This document shows, piece by piece, positions 8,428 to 16,429 of a stretch of DNA of 64,000 bases; position 1 is the first letter of the stretch; every line of letters begins with the position of its first letter. The translations under genes and the position numbers were made by a program. The notes beneath the pieces were generated by a model. The model was not told the DNA's origin. It was given only the letters and a program-made list of their open reading frames with translations, and did not search any database. Source of the DNA: Flavobacterium tagetis (GTDB taxonomy: Bacteria > Bacteroidota > Bacteroidia > Flavobacteriales > Flavobacteriaceae); the NCBI RefSeq assembly GCF_016735615.1, contig NZ_JAERSF010000002.1, positions 62,001-126,000 of the forward strand, given 5' to 3'.

Positions 8428-8977
8428 TGTCTCTAATTATTAGTTCTACAGTTTCATCTGATGTGGCGCTGGCCGTAAACTTTTGGATATTTTTTGTTCC
8501 AGAAATTGAGGGTATTGAATATGAATCGATAACGAGTTCATAAATTCCAAATCGATTCAGAATGGCATGGGTAACTCGTAAAGAATAAGGCGCGTTTAAG
8601 AATTGTTTCAATAAAAAAAGCTTTTCTTTTGGATATTCATCTCCAGTTTCATTAGCAATTAATCCTTCTATGGAGATGCTAAAATCGCCATTTGTAATAT
8701 GTTCTTTGATTGTTGAATCTCTTCCTTCGATTCCTTCTTTTTTGATAATTTTTGAACGATTGATATTTACAGTCACCGCATCTATTCGTAAACTCGGCAA
8801 ATTGAGATCATTTTTTACAAGAGGTTCAAAAACTAAAGGAGCAAAAACTCTAAGATTAAATTCGCCCCCAGTTTTATCTATAATAAAATCTTTTGATTCA
8901 GATTCGTTATAGTTTAGGCCGCTATATTCAATGTCTTTGTTTTCTAAAATTTCATTTACATTAAAATTGAATTTCAT
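8420..8977 (-). CDS. DUF6046-like tail/baseplate protein
   Basis: 185 residues, soluble. Segments LRIDAVTVNINRSKIIKKE, LKQFLNAPYSLRVTHAILNRFGIYELVIDSY and KFTASATSDE match what I recall of DUF6046 proteins. In Bacteroidota contractile phages these sit between the tape measure and the hub, where P2/Mu-type phages carry a DNA-circularisation- or LysM-type baseplate initiator. Here it begins only 22 bases after the chaperone-like gene, so no tape measure lies in its usual place. Confidence 0.65.
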   Translation of the reverse strand: MKFNFNVNEILENKDIEYSGLNYNESESKDFIIDKTGGEFNLRVFAPLVFEPLVKNDLNLPSLRIDAVTVNINRSKIIKKEGIEGRDSTIKEHITNGDFSISIEGLIANETGDEYPKEKLFLLKQFLNAPYSLRVTHAILNRFGIYELVIDSYSIPSISGTKNIQKFTASATSDETVELIIRDNA

Positions 8978-8998
8978 AATAATTTATTTTTTTTGTTT

Positions 8999-9469
8999 TT
9001 AATTTGAAAATGTTTGCGCAAAAGCTGTCATAAGTGTGTTTTCCATTCTTTTCTCATTATGCTTTTGCAGCCAGAGAGCTTCTTCCAAAAGTTTGTAAAA
9101 CTCATCCATTGATAACTGGTAAGGATCTACTTGAAAAGCGTATCTGATAAGTGCAGCCGATTTTTTGAATTCGTCTTTTTGCGGTGTTGCATCTATAATG
9201 AATTCACTGTCTTTTTTGATTATTTCGACGATTGAGTTTCCTGAAGAAAGCATGAACTCGTCATTATAATTTTCTTTCTCAAGTAAACATTCTTTAAATA
9301 AAAATAGAATCGCTTCATGTGGATTGTCTTTGTAAATATTTTGATAATTTAGAAATGTATTGAAAGAAGGTTTTTTGCAATAAACGGTAACTAATTGATC
9401 ATCAGAAGTGATTTTAAGCAAAGAGCCGTGTTTTTCTTTTAAGTTTTGAATTGTTATTTCGTCAAGCAT
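8999..9469 (-). CDS. tail-assembly-chaperone-like protein (paralogue 2)
   Basis: 156 residues. The N-terminal half (KHGSLLKITSDD, CKKPS, LFKECLLE) aligns by eye with the 114-residue protein at 1395-1739. A C-terminal helical half (PYQLSMDEFYKLLEEALWLQKHNEKRMENTLMTAFAQ) is unique to this copy. Contractile phages often make a short and a long chaperone form by frameshifting; here two separate genes in two operons may do this job. It is followed directly by the DUF6046-like gene, not by a tape measure. Confidence 0.6.
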   Translation of the reverse strand: MLDEITIQNLKEKHGSLLKITSDDQLVTVYCKKPSFNTFLNYQNIYKDNPHEAILFLFKECLLEKENYNDEFMLSSGNSIVEIIKKDSEFIIDATPQKDEFKKSAALIRYAFQVDPYQLSMDEFYKLLEEALWLQKHNEKRMENTLMTAFAQTFSN

Positions 9470-9491
9470 TTTTTTATGATTTTGATAATAA

Positions 9492-9686
9492 TTAAATATT
9501 GCTGTCTCTGAATTCTTTTTTGACTGCTTCTTCTAGGCTTTCGTTTTTTGAAGAAACGTTTAATGGAGTGATTGTAAACTGTTCGATAAAAATGTTTCCT
9601 TCAGAAGTCTGAGCCAAAGGATTTTTAAAATTGCTCATGTCTGGTGCAGGAGGTGTTTCTCCTAAATCTTTTGGTGTAAAATCCAT
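9492..9686 (-). CDS. small tail-locus protein, function unknown
   Basis: 64 residues, Pro-rich at the N-terminus (DLGETPPAPDMSNFKNP), then FIEQFTITPLNV and an acidic helix. It is the first gene of the baseplate operon, 22 bases upstream of the chaperone-like gene, with promoter elements at 9821-9884. No family recognised. Codon use and spacing match its neighbours, so I take it as real. Confidence 0.6.
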   Translation of the reverse strand: MDFTPKDLGETPPAPDMSNFKNPLAQTSEGNIFIEQFTITPLNVSSKNESLEEAVKKEFRDSNI

Positions 9687-9820
9687 GATTAGTGATTGTT
9701 TAATTGTTAATGTGAATAGTTGAGTTAAGGGTACAGTTGAGGTATCTGCTTTCTAAAATGTTTTGAATGCAGAAGTTTTTTATGCTGTTTAAGTAAACTA
9801 ATATCCGGAATTAGAGTATG

Positions 9821-9884
9821 TAAAAATAAGGCTTAAAGAGGTGAAAAGCGAAAAATAAGAAGCTCGTTTTCAGTAGTTTCAGTA
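9821..9884 (-). promoter_or_regulatory. baseplate operon promoter with TACTGAAACTACTG element
   Basis: TACTGAAACTACTG (9884-9871, minus) is followed after 42 bases by TATTTTTA (9828-9821). There is no TTG at the -33 position, so this promoter probably depends on an activator at the 14-mer. The sequence after the 14-mer (AAAACGAGCT) also resembles that at 16318. Confidence 0.65.
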
Positions 9885-9959
9885 AGAAAAAAGTAAGCTG
9901 AGTTATGAATTTTTTGAGATTCATTTCAATAAGTAAATGTTTTATTCTTTAGGAATATA

Positions 9960-10001
9960 AAAAACCAGAATTAAAGATTCTTAATCTTTTGATTCTGGTT
10001 T
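9960..10001 (-). terminator. terminator after fibre operon
   Basis: Arms AAAACCAGAAT (9960-9970) and ATTCTGGTTTT (9991-10001) end in a T-run on the minus strand just after the 276-residue fibre gene. It separates the fibre operon from the baseplate operon. Confidence 0.75.
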
Positions 10002-10036
10002 TGAATTATCTTTAATTATAAGAGCAAAATAGATTT

Positions 10037-10867
10037 TTAATACTTAGCTTTATATTTGGTTTTTATTCGCATTAAGGTTTCCCATTCTCCAAACCAGTTG
10101 CTTTGTAAATCAGTTTCTCTATAAATGCCATTATTGCTGTATTCTATTAATCTGTAAGATGATTCGAAGGCATCAAATTGATTTGTTAAACTACCTCCTA
10201 AATATAATCTTGGCCTTAATGTAGCAGGTGATTCTCCAGCAGTAACATTCATTGTGAGTTGAAATAATAAAGATGGATTTTCAGATAATATGTTATTTAC
10301 AGTATTTGAATTCATTATCATAAATTCAGCTAATTTCAAACCGCTTTGTCTACGAGTAACTGAATTGTATGGAGAAGGTAATGCACCTTGAAAGATTGGG
10401 TCTAAGTATCCATAATCTGGATTAAGATATCGGACAGTATTTTCAATTATACCATTTCGATTCTCAATGTTGTTATAAAATAAATTAGTGCCATTATAAC
10501 TATTTATATCTGATAAAGTTATATTTTCTATAATTGCTTCTGTAAGTGGTTCGAAACTGCTTATCAAATTCGTATCCCCACCATAATAGGTTGCTTCTGC
10601 TAGGAAATTTCCTTCGCAATAGCCAATTACACTGTCGCCAATTTCTAGTTTATCTGTTGCATTGGGGTCAACTTTAAAAATTAGAAATTCTCCCGATGGA
10701 ATAATCTTTTGGCTATTTTTTAATTGGTCAATATTCTCAATATCTTCTGCAGGAATTTTGTCATATTTATGCCAAAAAGAATCCCAAGTATCCCAAAACT
10801 GAGTTTGCGTTGGTTTTAAACCCGTTCTAAACCAGTTTTTGATTGTTTTTAATGTTTGTATTGCCAT
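10037..10867 (-). CDS. short tail-fibre/adhesin protein, cassette B
   Basis: 276 residues. The first ~100 residues are a conserved module beginning MAIQTLKTIKNWFRTGLKPT, then QFWDTWDSF and a GDSVIGYCEGNFLAEATYYGGDT segment, shared with the 198-residue gene at 13601. The remainder is unrelated to that copy, with NNIENRNGIIENTVRYL and an aromatic C-terminal ESNWFGEWETL-like part. The shared N-terminus probably attaches to the baseplate or partner fibre and the variable C-terminus contacts the target. It follows the 804-residue partner gene. Confidence 0.65.
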   Translation of the reverse strand: MAIQTLKTIKNWFRTGLKPTQTQFWDTWDSFWHKYDKIPAEDIENIDQLKNSQKIIPSGEFLIFKVDPNATDKLEIGDSVIGYCEGNFLAEATYYGGDTNLISSFEPLTEAIIENITLSDINSYNGTNLFYNNIENRNGIIENTVRYLNPDYGYLDPIFQGALPSPYNSVTRRQSGLKLAEFMIMNSNTVNNILSENPSLLFQLTMNVTAGESPATLRPRLYLGGSLTNQFDAFESSYRLIEYSNNGIYRETDLQSNWFGEWETLMRIKTKYKAKY

Positions 10868-11030
10868 GTTTTTGTTTTTTAGTTTATTGTATTGATGAGT
10901 GTAATGGGCTTAAAAATGCACCAAAGTCCAAGAAAGATTTAAGATCTTTGATAGGGCTTTGATGCATTGGATTAAAGAGAAGTTGTTTTTTTTGAATGCT
11001 TTTTAAATAGAAATGTTAAAACTAGAATTC

Positions 11031-13445
11031 TTAAAGAATTACATAAGCCAAACTATTATTATAGAATTCTTTCGTACTGCCACTTATTACAGTCGTTGAT
11101 GTTTCATTTGTGCCTGAATTCCAAATAGTTCCTTGTATTGTTATTGTGCCAGATCCTGCATTTATAATTTGAAACTTTATTTTATCATTTCCAAATACAG
11201 GAGGTAAATTCCAAGTTGCTGGGGCATTCCCTGTATAGGTATAATAAATTGTGAGAGCATTGGTATCTAGAGTTATCGTATCACTTGAATTAATGATGAC
11301 ATTACTGTTTATTGCATTTAAGGTGTATTCTAAATAGTCTTTGGTAACAATAGCTTTTCCAGTGCTTTCAGATTTAATATCTAAAGGCAACGCACTTGGT
11401 AAATAACCTAGTCCTCTGGAATCAGTATAAAAATCTGGATTAGAAATTACATTACCAGATTGGTCAACTATTAAAGAGTTTCTATAAGTTGGGCGGCTAA
11501 ATTTTGTGTAAACTTTATCTGTTCTACTGGCAACATAAACGGCTCCATCGCCTCCAACTGCAAGACATTGTGGCCCTGCAGCAGTAGCACCTAGTACAGT
11601 TGAAACTCCATTAGGAGAAGTTTTTGTAACACCATTACTGCCAATTGTATAAACATTACTTTGATTATCTACCTTAAGATCCCAGCCTCCTGTAACAGTG
11701 TCCGATAGTATGGTAGTAGTTCCATCAGGAGCAATTTTATAAAGATTGGTGGTTCCTGAATAAAAGCCATACGCGTATATATATCCGGTATTTTGGTCAG
11801 TTGCCAAACAAATTGCACCGTTTAAAGAACCTGACCTTAGCTGCGACATAGTACCATTTGGAGATATTTTTCTAATCATACCATTATCATGAAGTATATA
11901 CATCATGCCAGAAGCTTTGTGCCTAGTAAAAGCATATACTGAAGGGGCTATAGGTTGGGGTTCGGATGCTAATAATTTAATAATACCGTCTGGAGTTATG
12001 GTGTAAATTTCTCTTAGTGAAGTTAGAATACCTAAGACATACATATTATCATGCTCATCAATCTCAATTCCAACATAAGTTCTGTTGGGTAGAGTTGCCC
12101 ATGTAGTAGTAACTGTACCATTTTTATCTATTTTGGTTATAGTTGATGCAGATCTATTTACAGTAAAAAGATTTCCTTTACTGTCCATAACAATTCCAGA
12201 GGGATATGCTCCTGTATCAGCAATAATAGTTGTCACACCGTCGATGGTAGTTTTCCTTACATTACTATCGACTCTATCTGTTAGATAAGTATTACCAAAA
12301 TTATCAACAAGCATATCCCATGGATATGAACCGGTTGTTCCAAACATTATTGGCTTGCTTTCTATTGCTTTAGCTGGAATATTAGGTAGTTTTAAACCAG
12401 AATAATCAGCGACTGTACTGCTAATTCTCGTTGACGGTCTCAAAATTGTAACTTCATCTGGAGTATCAAGTATACCACTGTCTACAATTCCGCTTCCAGA
12501 GTTGTTAAATTTGGAGATGTAGTTTGGAGTTCCTGAAATAGATTCACCCCCTAGAGATTCAAGATCTGATGTGGTAGCTAATGTATAAGTGCCTGATTCC
12601 TTGTCAGGGAATTTATAATGTAAACCTCTTCCAATTGTATAACTGCTATCATTTAAGGTTACTTTTGTATAGCATCCTTCTCCTCCTGATCCGATTGATC
12701 TGCTGATAAAATCAGCATTGTAAGTGGTATTTGCAAACTCGTTTGACGCTCCTGATTTGCTATCTGAAGCAAATAAACCAGTCCCGTTTAGATTTATATA
12801 AGTGGGTGATTCATAATAATTAAACATAGCAATGTTAGAGTACCCTATATTGCCGTTATCCAATACACTTTGTAAATTTTGATTGTCTCCTGTAATGTCG
12901 TCTGTCGTTGCTAGCGTATAATTGCCATTAGGCTTATCAATTGGTAAACTATAAGAGGTTTGAGTTGTGGTGTTATAAGGAACTTTAAGAATATTATACC
13001 ATCCATTAGTTCCATTATCATTATTTAATAAAGTGATGCCTTCATTTGTTAGAGATATATTGCTGTTGACATGTCCTGGTGCAGGTTCTGAATGACTTAA
13101 ACTAGCATATCTATTGCCTAGAGCCATAGATGATCTAGTATTACCATCACCTGTAACTAATTCAATGGTTCTTGAATCAGGATCTCCATTCAATAATTTT
13201 ACTTTACTATTTCCTCCTTCAAATTGGGCAGTATCTCCAGTTTCCAATGTCTGTTGTAATCCCTGAGGATCTCCTCCAAACTCACTTCTAGGAACAGATT
13301 TCACTTCATTATCTGCACCATGAACCAAAACATTGTCGGTTGCTTCTCCTTCATTTACAGTATTTAGTTGTAAAGGCTTATTAACTATTTGTGTTCCTTT
13401 TGATGATGGTTTTTCATCAGGCTTTGGTGCTATATTTTCTTTCAT
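11031..13445 (-). CDS. long tail-fibre protein with beta-propeller, cassette B
   Basis: 804 residues. Residues 1-80 (QIVNKPLQLNTVNEGE, DNVLVHGADNEVKSVPRSEFGG) are shared with the 453-residue protein at 14353. Two LATT(D/S) segments (about 175-300) are typical of phage fibre shafts. Residues ~360-655 form six or seven NHL-like repeats of the form (M/K)VDxxGNxYxxDR...IxxDG, probably a beta-propeller. A C-terminal domain with NLPPVFGNDKIKFQIINAGS resembles fibre tips. A propeller inside a fibre is unusual and may be the receptor-binding head. Confidence 0.7.
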   Translation of the reverse strand: MKENIAPKPDEKPSSKGTQIVNKPLQLNTVNEGEATDNVLVHGADNEVKSVPRSEFGGDPQGLQQTLETGDTAQFEGGNSKVKLLNGDPDSRTIELVTGDGNTRSSMALGNRYASLSHSEPAPGHVNSNISLTNEGITLLNNDNGTNGWYNILKVPYNTTTQTSYSLPIDKPNGNYTLATTDDITGDNQNLQSVLDNGNIGYSNIAMFNYYESPTYINLNGTGLFASDSKSGASNEFANTTYNADFISRSIGSGGEGCYTKVTLNDSSYTIGRGLHYKFPDKESGTYTLATTSDLESLGGESISGTPNYISKFNNSGSGIVDSGILDTPDEVTILRPSTRISSTVADYSGLKLPNIPAKAIESKPIMFGTTGSYPWDMLVDNFGNTYLTDRVDSNVRKTTIDGVTTIIADTGAYPSGIVMDSKGNLFTVNRSASTITKIDKNGTVTTTWATLPNRTYVGIEIDEHDNMYVLGILTSLREIYTITPDGIIKLLASEPQPIAPSVYAFTRHKASGMMYILHDNGMIRKISPNGTMSQLRSGSLNGAICLATDQNTGYIYAYGFYSGTTNLYKIAPDGTTTILSDTVTGGWDLKVDNQSNVYTIGSNGVTKTSPNGVSTVLGATAAGPQCLAVGGDGAVYVASRTDKVYTKFSRPTYRNSLIVDQSGNVISNPDFYTDSRGLGYLPSALPLDIKSESTGKAIVTKDYLEYTLNAINSNVIINSSDTITLDTNALTIYYTYTGNAPATWNLPPVFGNDKIKFQIINAGSGTITIQGTIWNSGTNETSTTVISGSTKEFYNNSLAYVIL

Positions 13446-13493
13446 TTTTTTGCTTTTTTAATTAATATTTGCTGTACACTAACTCTTTATAGA

Positions 13494-13545
13494 AAGCACT
13501 CAGGATTATTAGAAAATCTACATCTTTAAATAATCCTGAGTGCTT
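13494..13545. terminator. long hairpin between fibre cassettes
   Basis: Perfect 17-base arms AAGCACTCAGGATTATT (13494-13510) and AATAATCCTGAGTGCTT (13529-13545) with an 18-base loop. The minus-strand T-run after it is short, so it may be a partial terminator or an RNA-stabilising structure between the two fibre cassettes. Confidence 0.55.
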
Positions 13546-13600
13546 CATTAAGTGATTTAAGAGTTTAAAAATGTTTAGGCGTTTTTTTATGATTTTCTCT

Positions 13601-14197
13601 TTATGAAACTATAAATTCCTCCGAATCTTCAAAGTCACCAAGAGTATCTGTTAATTTCATAATTGTACCAGAAGGTAAATCAAGCCAATACACATATAAT
13701 TTAGGATAATAGCCTGTTGGCCATGAAGTAGAAAACTCAAGTTCTCCTGGTCTTTTATACTTAATAGCAATTCCATTGTAAGCGCCACAGGTATAAGATC
13801 TTAAAAGTATTTCGTCATGAAGCTCGTAAGTGATAGAGTTAGTGTCAAATGATAAAATTTTTCCAACCAAATTATTGGGTTTAGTAAAACTGCTCATCAA
13901 ACTCGTATCTCCGCCGTAATAGGTTGCTTCGGCAAGGAAATTTCCTTCGCAGTAGCCAATTACACTATCACCGATTTCTAATTCGTCAGCTGTGTTAGGA
14001 GCTACTTTAAAAATTAAAAATTCTCCAGATGGAATAATTTTTTGTCCCGTTATTTGATCAATGTTTTCAATATCTTCTAAAGGGATTTTATCATCCTTAT
14101 GTCGAAAAGAATCCCATGTATCCCAAAATTGGGTTTGTGTTGGTTTTGAGCCAGTTCTAAACCAGTTTTTAATTGTTTTTAAAGGTTGAATTGCCAT
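13601..14197 (-). CDS. short tail-fibre/adhesin protein, cassette A
   Basis: 198 residues. Residues 1-105 are ~85% identical by eye to the start of the 276-residue protein at 10037 (NWFRTGSKPTQTQFWDTWDS, KDDKIPLEDIENIDQ). The last ~90 residues differ completely (SFDTNSITYELHDEILLRSY, ...YPKLYVYWLDLPSGTIMKLTD). It therefore looks like an alternative adhesin tip on a common attachment module. It lies 155 bases after its long partner at 14353. Confidence 0.65.
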   Translation of the reverse strand: MAIQPLKTIKNWFRTGSKPTQTQFWDTWDSFRHKDDKIPLEDIENIDQITGQKIIPSGEFLIFKVAPNTADELEIGDSVIGYCEGNFLAEATYYGGDTSLMSSFTKPNNLVGKILSFDTNSITYELHDEILLRSYTCGAYNGIAIKYKRPGELEFSTSWPTGYYPKLYVYWLDLPSGTIMKLTDTLGDFEDSEEFIVS

Positions 14198-14352
14198 ATT
14201 CTTTAGTTTAAAATTATTTAGTTATAAATATTGTTAGTTCGGTTTTGTTTTTTTTTTTAATTGTTCATTTAGTACATCGAAAAATGTCCTTTATTATTAA
14301 AAAACGATTTCTGCAATAAGTTTGTATGATGGATTTAATCACATCAGTTTGA

Positions 14353-15714
14353 TCAATTATAGATTCTAAATTCAATCATGTTTTCTCCAAGTAATTGGTC
14401 TTGCTGATCCATGGTTACTAACGTAGTTCGTACTTCAATCTGATTGTCATTTATTTTCTGAACACTCATTGCGCCATAAGAATCACAGCAACTTTGATAA
14501 ACAAGAGTTCCATTTTGAGGAGAAAGAAAATTACCCTTAAATGCTCCTCCCAATGTAAATCTATAGGTGCCTACATCTACTCTAGATGCTACAACGGTTC
14601 CTCCAAAATCGTTTTGAAATACTGCATTTATTATTGGCGCATCAGTATAAGCTTGGCTAATTACAGCTGTCCATACTTTGTAAGGTTTTAAATTTTGAGA
14701 TGAATTAGCAATAGCATTGTTTACAAAAGCTGTAGATGCTATTTGGGTATTATTAGTGGTTGGTCCAGCAGTTGGTACAGAGGGAGTTCCTGTAAAAATT
14801 GGAGAATCGATTGGTGCTTTCCCATTTGTTTGAGCATCAACATATCGTTTTGTTGTTAAATCATCTAATTTTAATGGATCACCCGCTTGAGCCGTGCAAA
14901 GAGAAAAAATACCATCTACATATTTTCTAAAGGAAATCTCAGGAAGATTGCCATAGCCACCTCCATATACTTCTATAGAAGCACTGCCACTAGTGCCATC
15001 TGTTGCATGTTGTATTAATCCTAAATTTCCTGGTTTTAATTCTACGAAGCCTGTAATTCTTCCTGAATAATGGTTTTGTAGAAAAGTATTTCCCGTAGAT
15101 GCAAAAAGTTTTAGTCCTTGATAATATTCTGGACTAACGTAATAATCGGAAAGTATTATTGGATAATTGGCATGATTTTGTGCGGCGAGTGTCGACTCTA
15201 AGCCTTTGAAATCATCGGTAGTAGCCAATGTTATTTCTTTACCGTCAGTAATTGGTAAGTTAATTACACCATTTACTACAGATGATCTGTTGTTTCGTAG
15301 ATAGGCTTCGATTCCATCGGTATTAAAAAAGATGCCCTGAGGATTTAATGTTGTCTGCTGATCTCCTTCTCTAGTACTTACTCCTGCAGAATCGATACCT
15401 ACCAACATGTCTGCATTATTATCAGTTAACCGAATGTACCTAGAATTTATTTCTGTTTCTAACCAATTGTAATAGGTATCATTAAACAATATGCGATTAG
15501 TAGTCATATGGCCATTCTCAAGTACCTGATCCAAATTTTGCGGTCCTCCTCCGAATTCGTTTCTTGAAATAGATTTTACTTCATTATCAATGCTATGAAC
15601 CAAAATATTGTCAGTCGGTTCTCCTTTGTTTACGGTATTTAATTTTAAAGGTTTATTGATATGTTGAGTGCTTGATGATGGAACATTTTTATTAGATTGT
15701 GCGTTTTCTTTCAT
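14353..15714 (-). CDS. long tail-fibre protein, cassette A
   Basis: 453 residues. The N-terminal ~75 residues match the 804-residue protein (QHINKPLKLNTVNKGE, DNILVHSIDNEVKSISRNEFGG). The middle has shaft-like segments (LPITDGKEITLATTDDF). At ~300-340 is PIFTGTPSVPTAGPTTNNTQ followed by IASTAFVNNAI, a repeat frequent in tail fibres of many phages. The C-terminus (GTYRFTLGGAFKGNFL, RTTLVTMDQQDQLLGENMIE) is a beta-rich tip. It lacks the propeller of cassette B. Confidence 0.7.
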   Translation of the reverse strand: MKENAQSNKNVPSSSTQHINKPLKLNTVNKGEPTDNILVHSIDNEVKSISRNEFGGGPQNLDQVLENGHMTTNRILFNDTYYNWLETEINSRYIRLTDNNADMLVGIDSAGVSTREGDQQTTLNPQGIFFNTDGIEAYLRNNRSSVVNGVINLPITDGKEITLATTDDFKGLESTLAAQNHANYPIILSDYYVSPEYYQGLKLFASTGNTFLQNHYSGRITGFVELKPGNLGLIQHATDGTSGSASIEVYGGGYGNLPEISFRKYVDGIFSLCTAQAGDPLKLDDLTTKRYVDAQTNGKAPIDSPIFTGTPSVPTAGPTTNNTQIASTAFVNNAIANSSQNLKPYKVWTAVISQAYTDAPIINAVFQNDFGGTVVASRVDVGTYRFTLGGAFKGNFLSPQNGTLVYQSCCDSYGAMSVQKINDNQIEVRTTLVTMDQQDQLLGENMIEFRIYN

Positions 15715-15777
15715 TTTTTTGGATTTTAAAAAAAGTAGTGTGTTTTAATGTGATACTTTTCTCCTTTTCTTTAGAAA

Positions 15778-15969
15778 TTAGTTCTCCTTTTTTGAAAATA
15801 AAGGAGTAATGCTCGGCAATACGGCCGATAAAAACAAACCAATCAATTTGATCCGATTAATTGTGATCAATGAAAGTCCTGCTTGTTGTAAAAGATCAAA
15901 TTTTGTATCAATAATTCCAGTTATTACAATTAAAATGCTAGCTAGTACGGCAATAGTTTTCTGATTCAT
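15778..15969 (-). CDS. small holin-like membrane protein
   Basis: 63 residues with two hydrophobic segments (IAVLASILIVITGII at ~6-20 and IKLIGLFLSAVLPSI at ~40-54) and a basic C-terminus FSKKEN. Size, topology and position at the head of the fibre operon resemble Bacteroidota prophage holins, which open the inner membrane for lysins. Sequence alone cannot prove the role. Confidence 0.5.
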   Translation of the reverse strand: MNQKTIAVLASILIVITGIIDTKFDLLQQAGLSLITINRIKLIGLFLSAVLPSITPLFSKKEN

Positions 15970-16112
15970 CTGTGTAAGTTTTTAGTTTGTTTATGGTTTT
16001 TGAAGAATGTGCTTTCGTTCTTATAAGTGAAAATTAAATTTTGCAAAGAAAATTTCAGGAAAATTTTGATTGATAAAAAAGGAAGTTCTTATCGGGTATT
16101 TTAGGCATTTTA

Positions 16113-16241
16113 CTAATGCCAAATGCGAATCTGTAATCCATAATGGTTATCGTTTAAATTGATTAATAAATAAAGTTGTAATTGCTCTTTTTGAAGAAAA
16201 TAATATTGGAGCACTGACAGATAAATACTGTTCAGAGACAT
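16113..16241 (-). CDS. possible 42-residue peptide in fibre-operon leader
   Basis: A frame MSLNSIYLSVLQYYFLQKEQ... ending QIRIWH starts about 25 bases downstream of the -7 box at 16267-16274. Placement is right for a first gene of the operon, but the peptide has no recognisable family and chance cannot be excluded. Confidence 0.3.
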   Translation of the reverse strand: MSLNSIYLSVLQYYFLQKEQLQLYLLINLNDNHYGLQIRIWH

Positions 16242-16266
16242 GGCTCCATTGGATAATTTGAGGGTG

Positions 16267-16331
16267 TAAAAGTAAGTCAGAAGAGTAGAAAATGAGCAAA
16301 AAAAAGAGCTCTGTTTTCAGTAGTTTCAGTA
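16267..16331 (-). promoter_or_regulatory. fibre operon promoter with TACTGAAACTACTG element
   Basis: TACTGAAACTACTG (16331-16318, minus) is followed after 43 bases by TACTTTTACACCCT (16274-16261), whose first 8 bases fit TAnnTTT(G/A). It is the mirror image of the promoter at 16343-16406. Confidence 0.65.
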
Positions 16332-16342
16332 GAAATAGAATT

Positions 16343-16406
16343 TGCTGAAACTACTGAATACAAGTGGTTTAAAATTTAGAAATGATAAATGTTGATGGTA
16401 CTTTTA
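16343..16406 (+). promoter_or_regulatory. promoter of the 1325-residue gene with 14-mer element
   Basis: TGCTGAAACTACTG (16343-16356, one mismatch) is followed after 42 bases by TACTTTTACACCCT (16399-16412), an exact copy of the minus-strand element at 16274-16261. Together the two promoters form a mirrored 152-base divergent control region. Confidence 0.65.
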
Positions 16407-16429
16407 CACCCTGAAAAAATACCAAAGCG

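Larger units (their letters stand above)
9687..10036. other. 350-base gap between fibre and baseplate operons
   Basis: It holds the promoter and 14-mer described at 9821-9884 and the terminator at 9960-10001. I see no further gene in it. Confidence 0.7.

Noticed and set aside
10037..15714. Fibre duplication as an assembly artefact
   Set aside because: The shared parts differ at many third-codon positions and the unique tips are different, so the copies are real and old.
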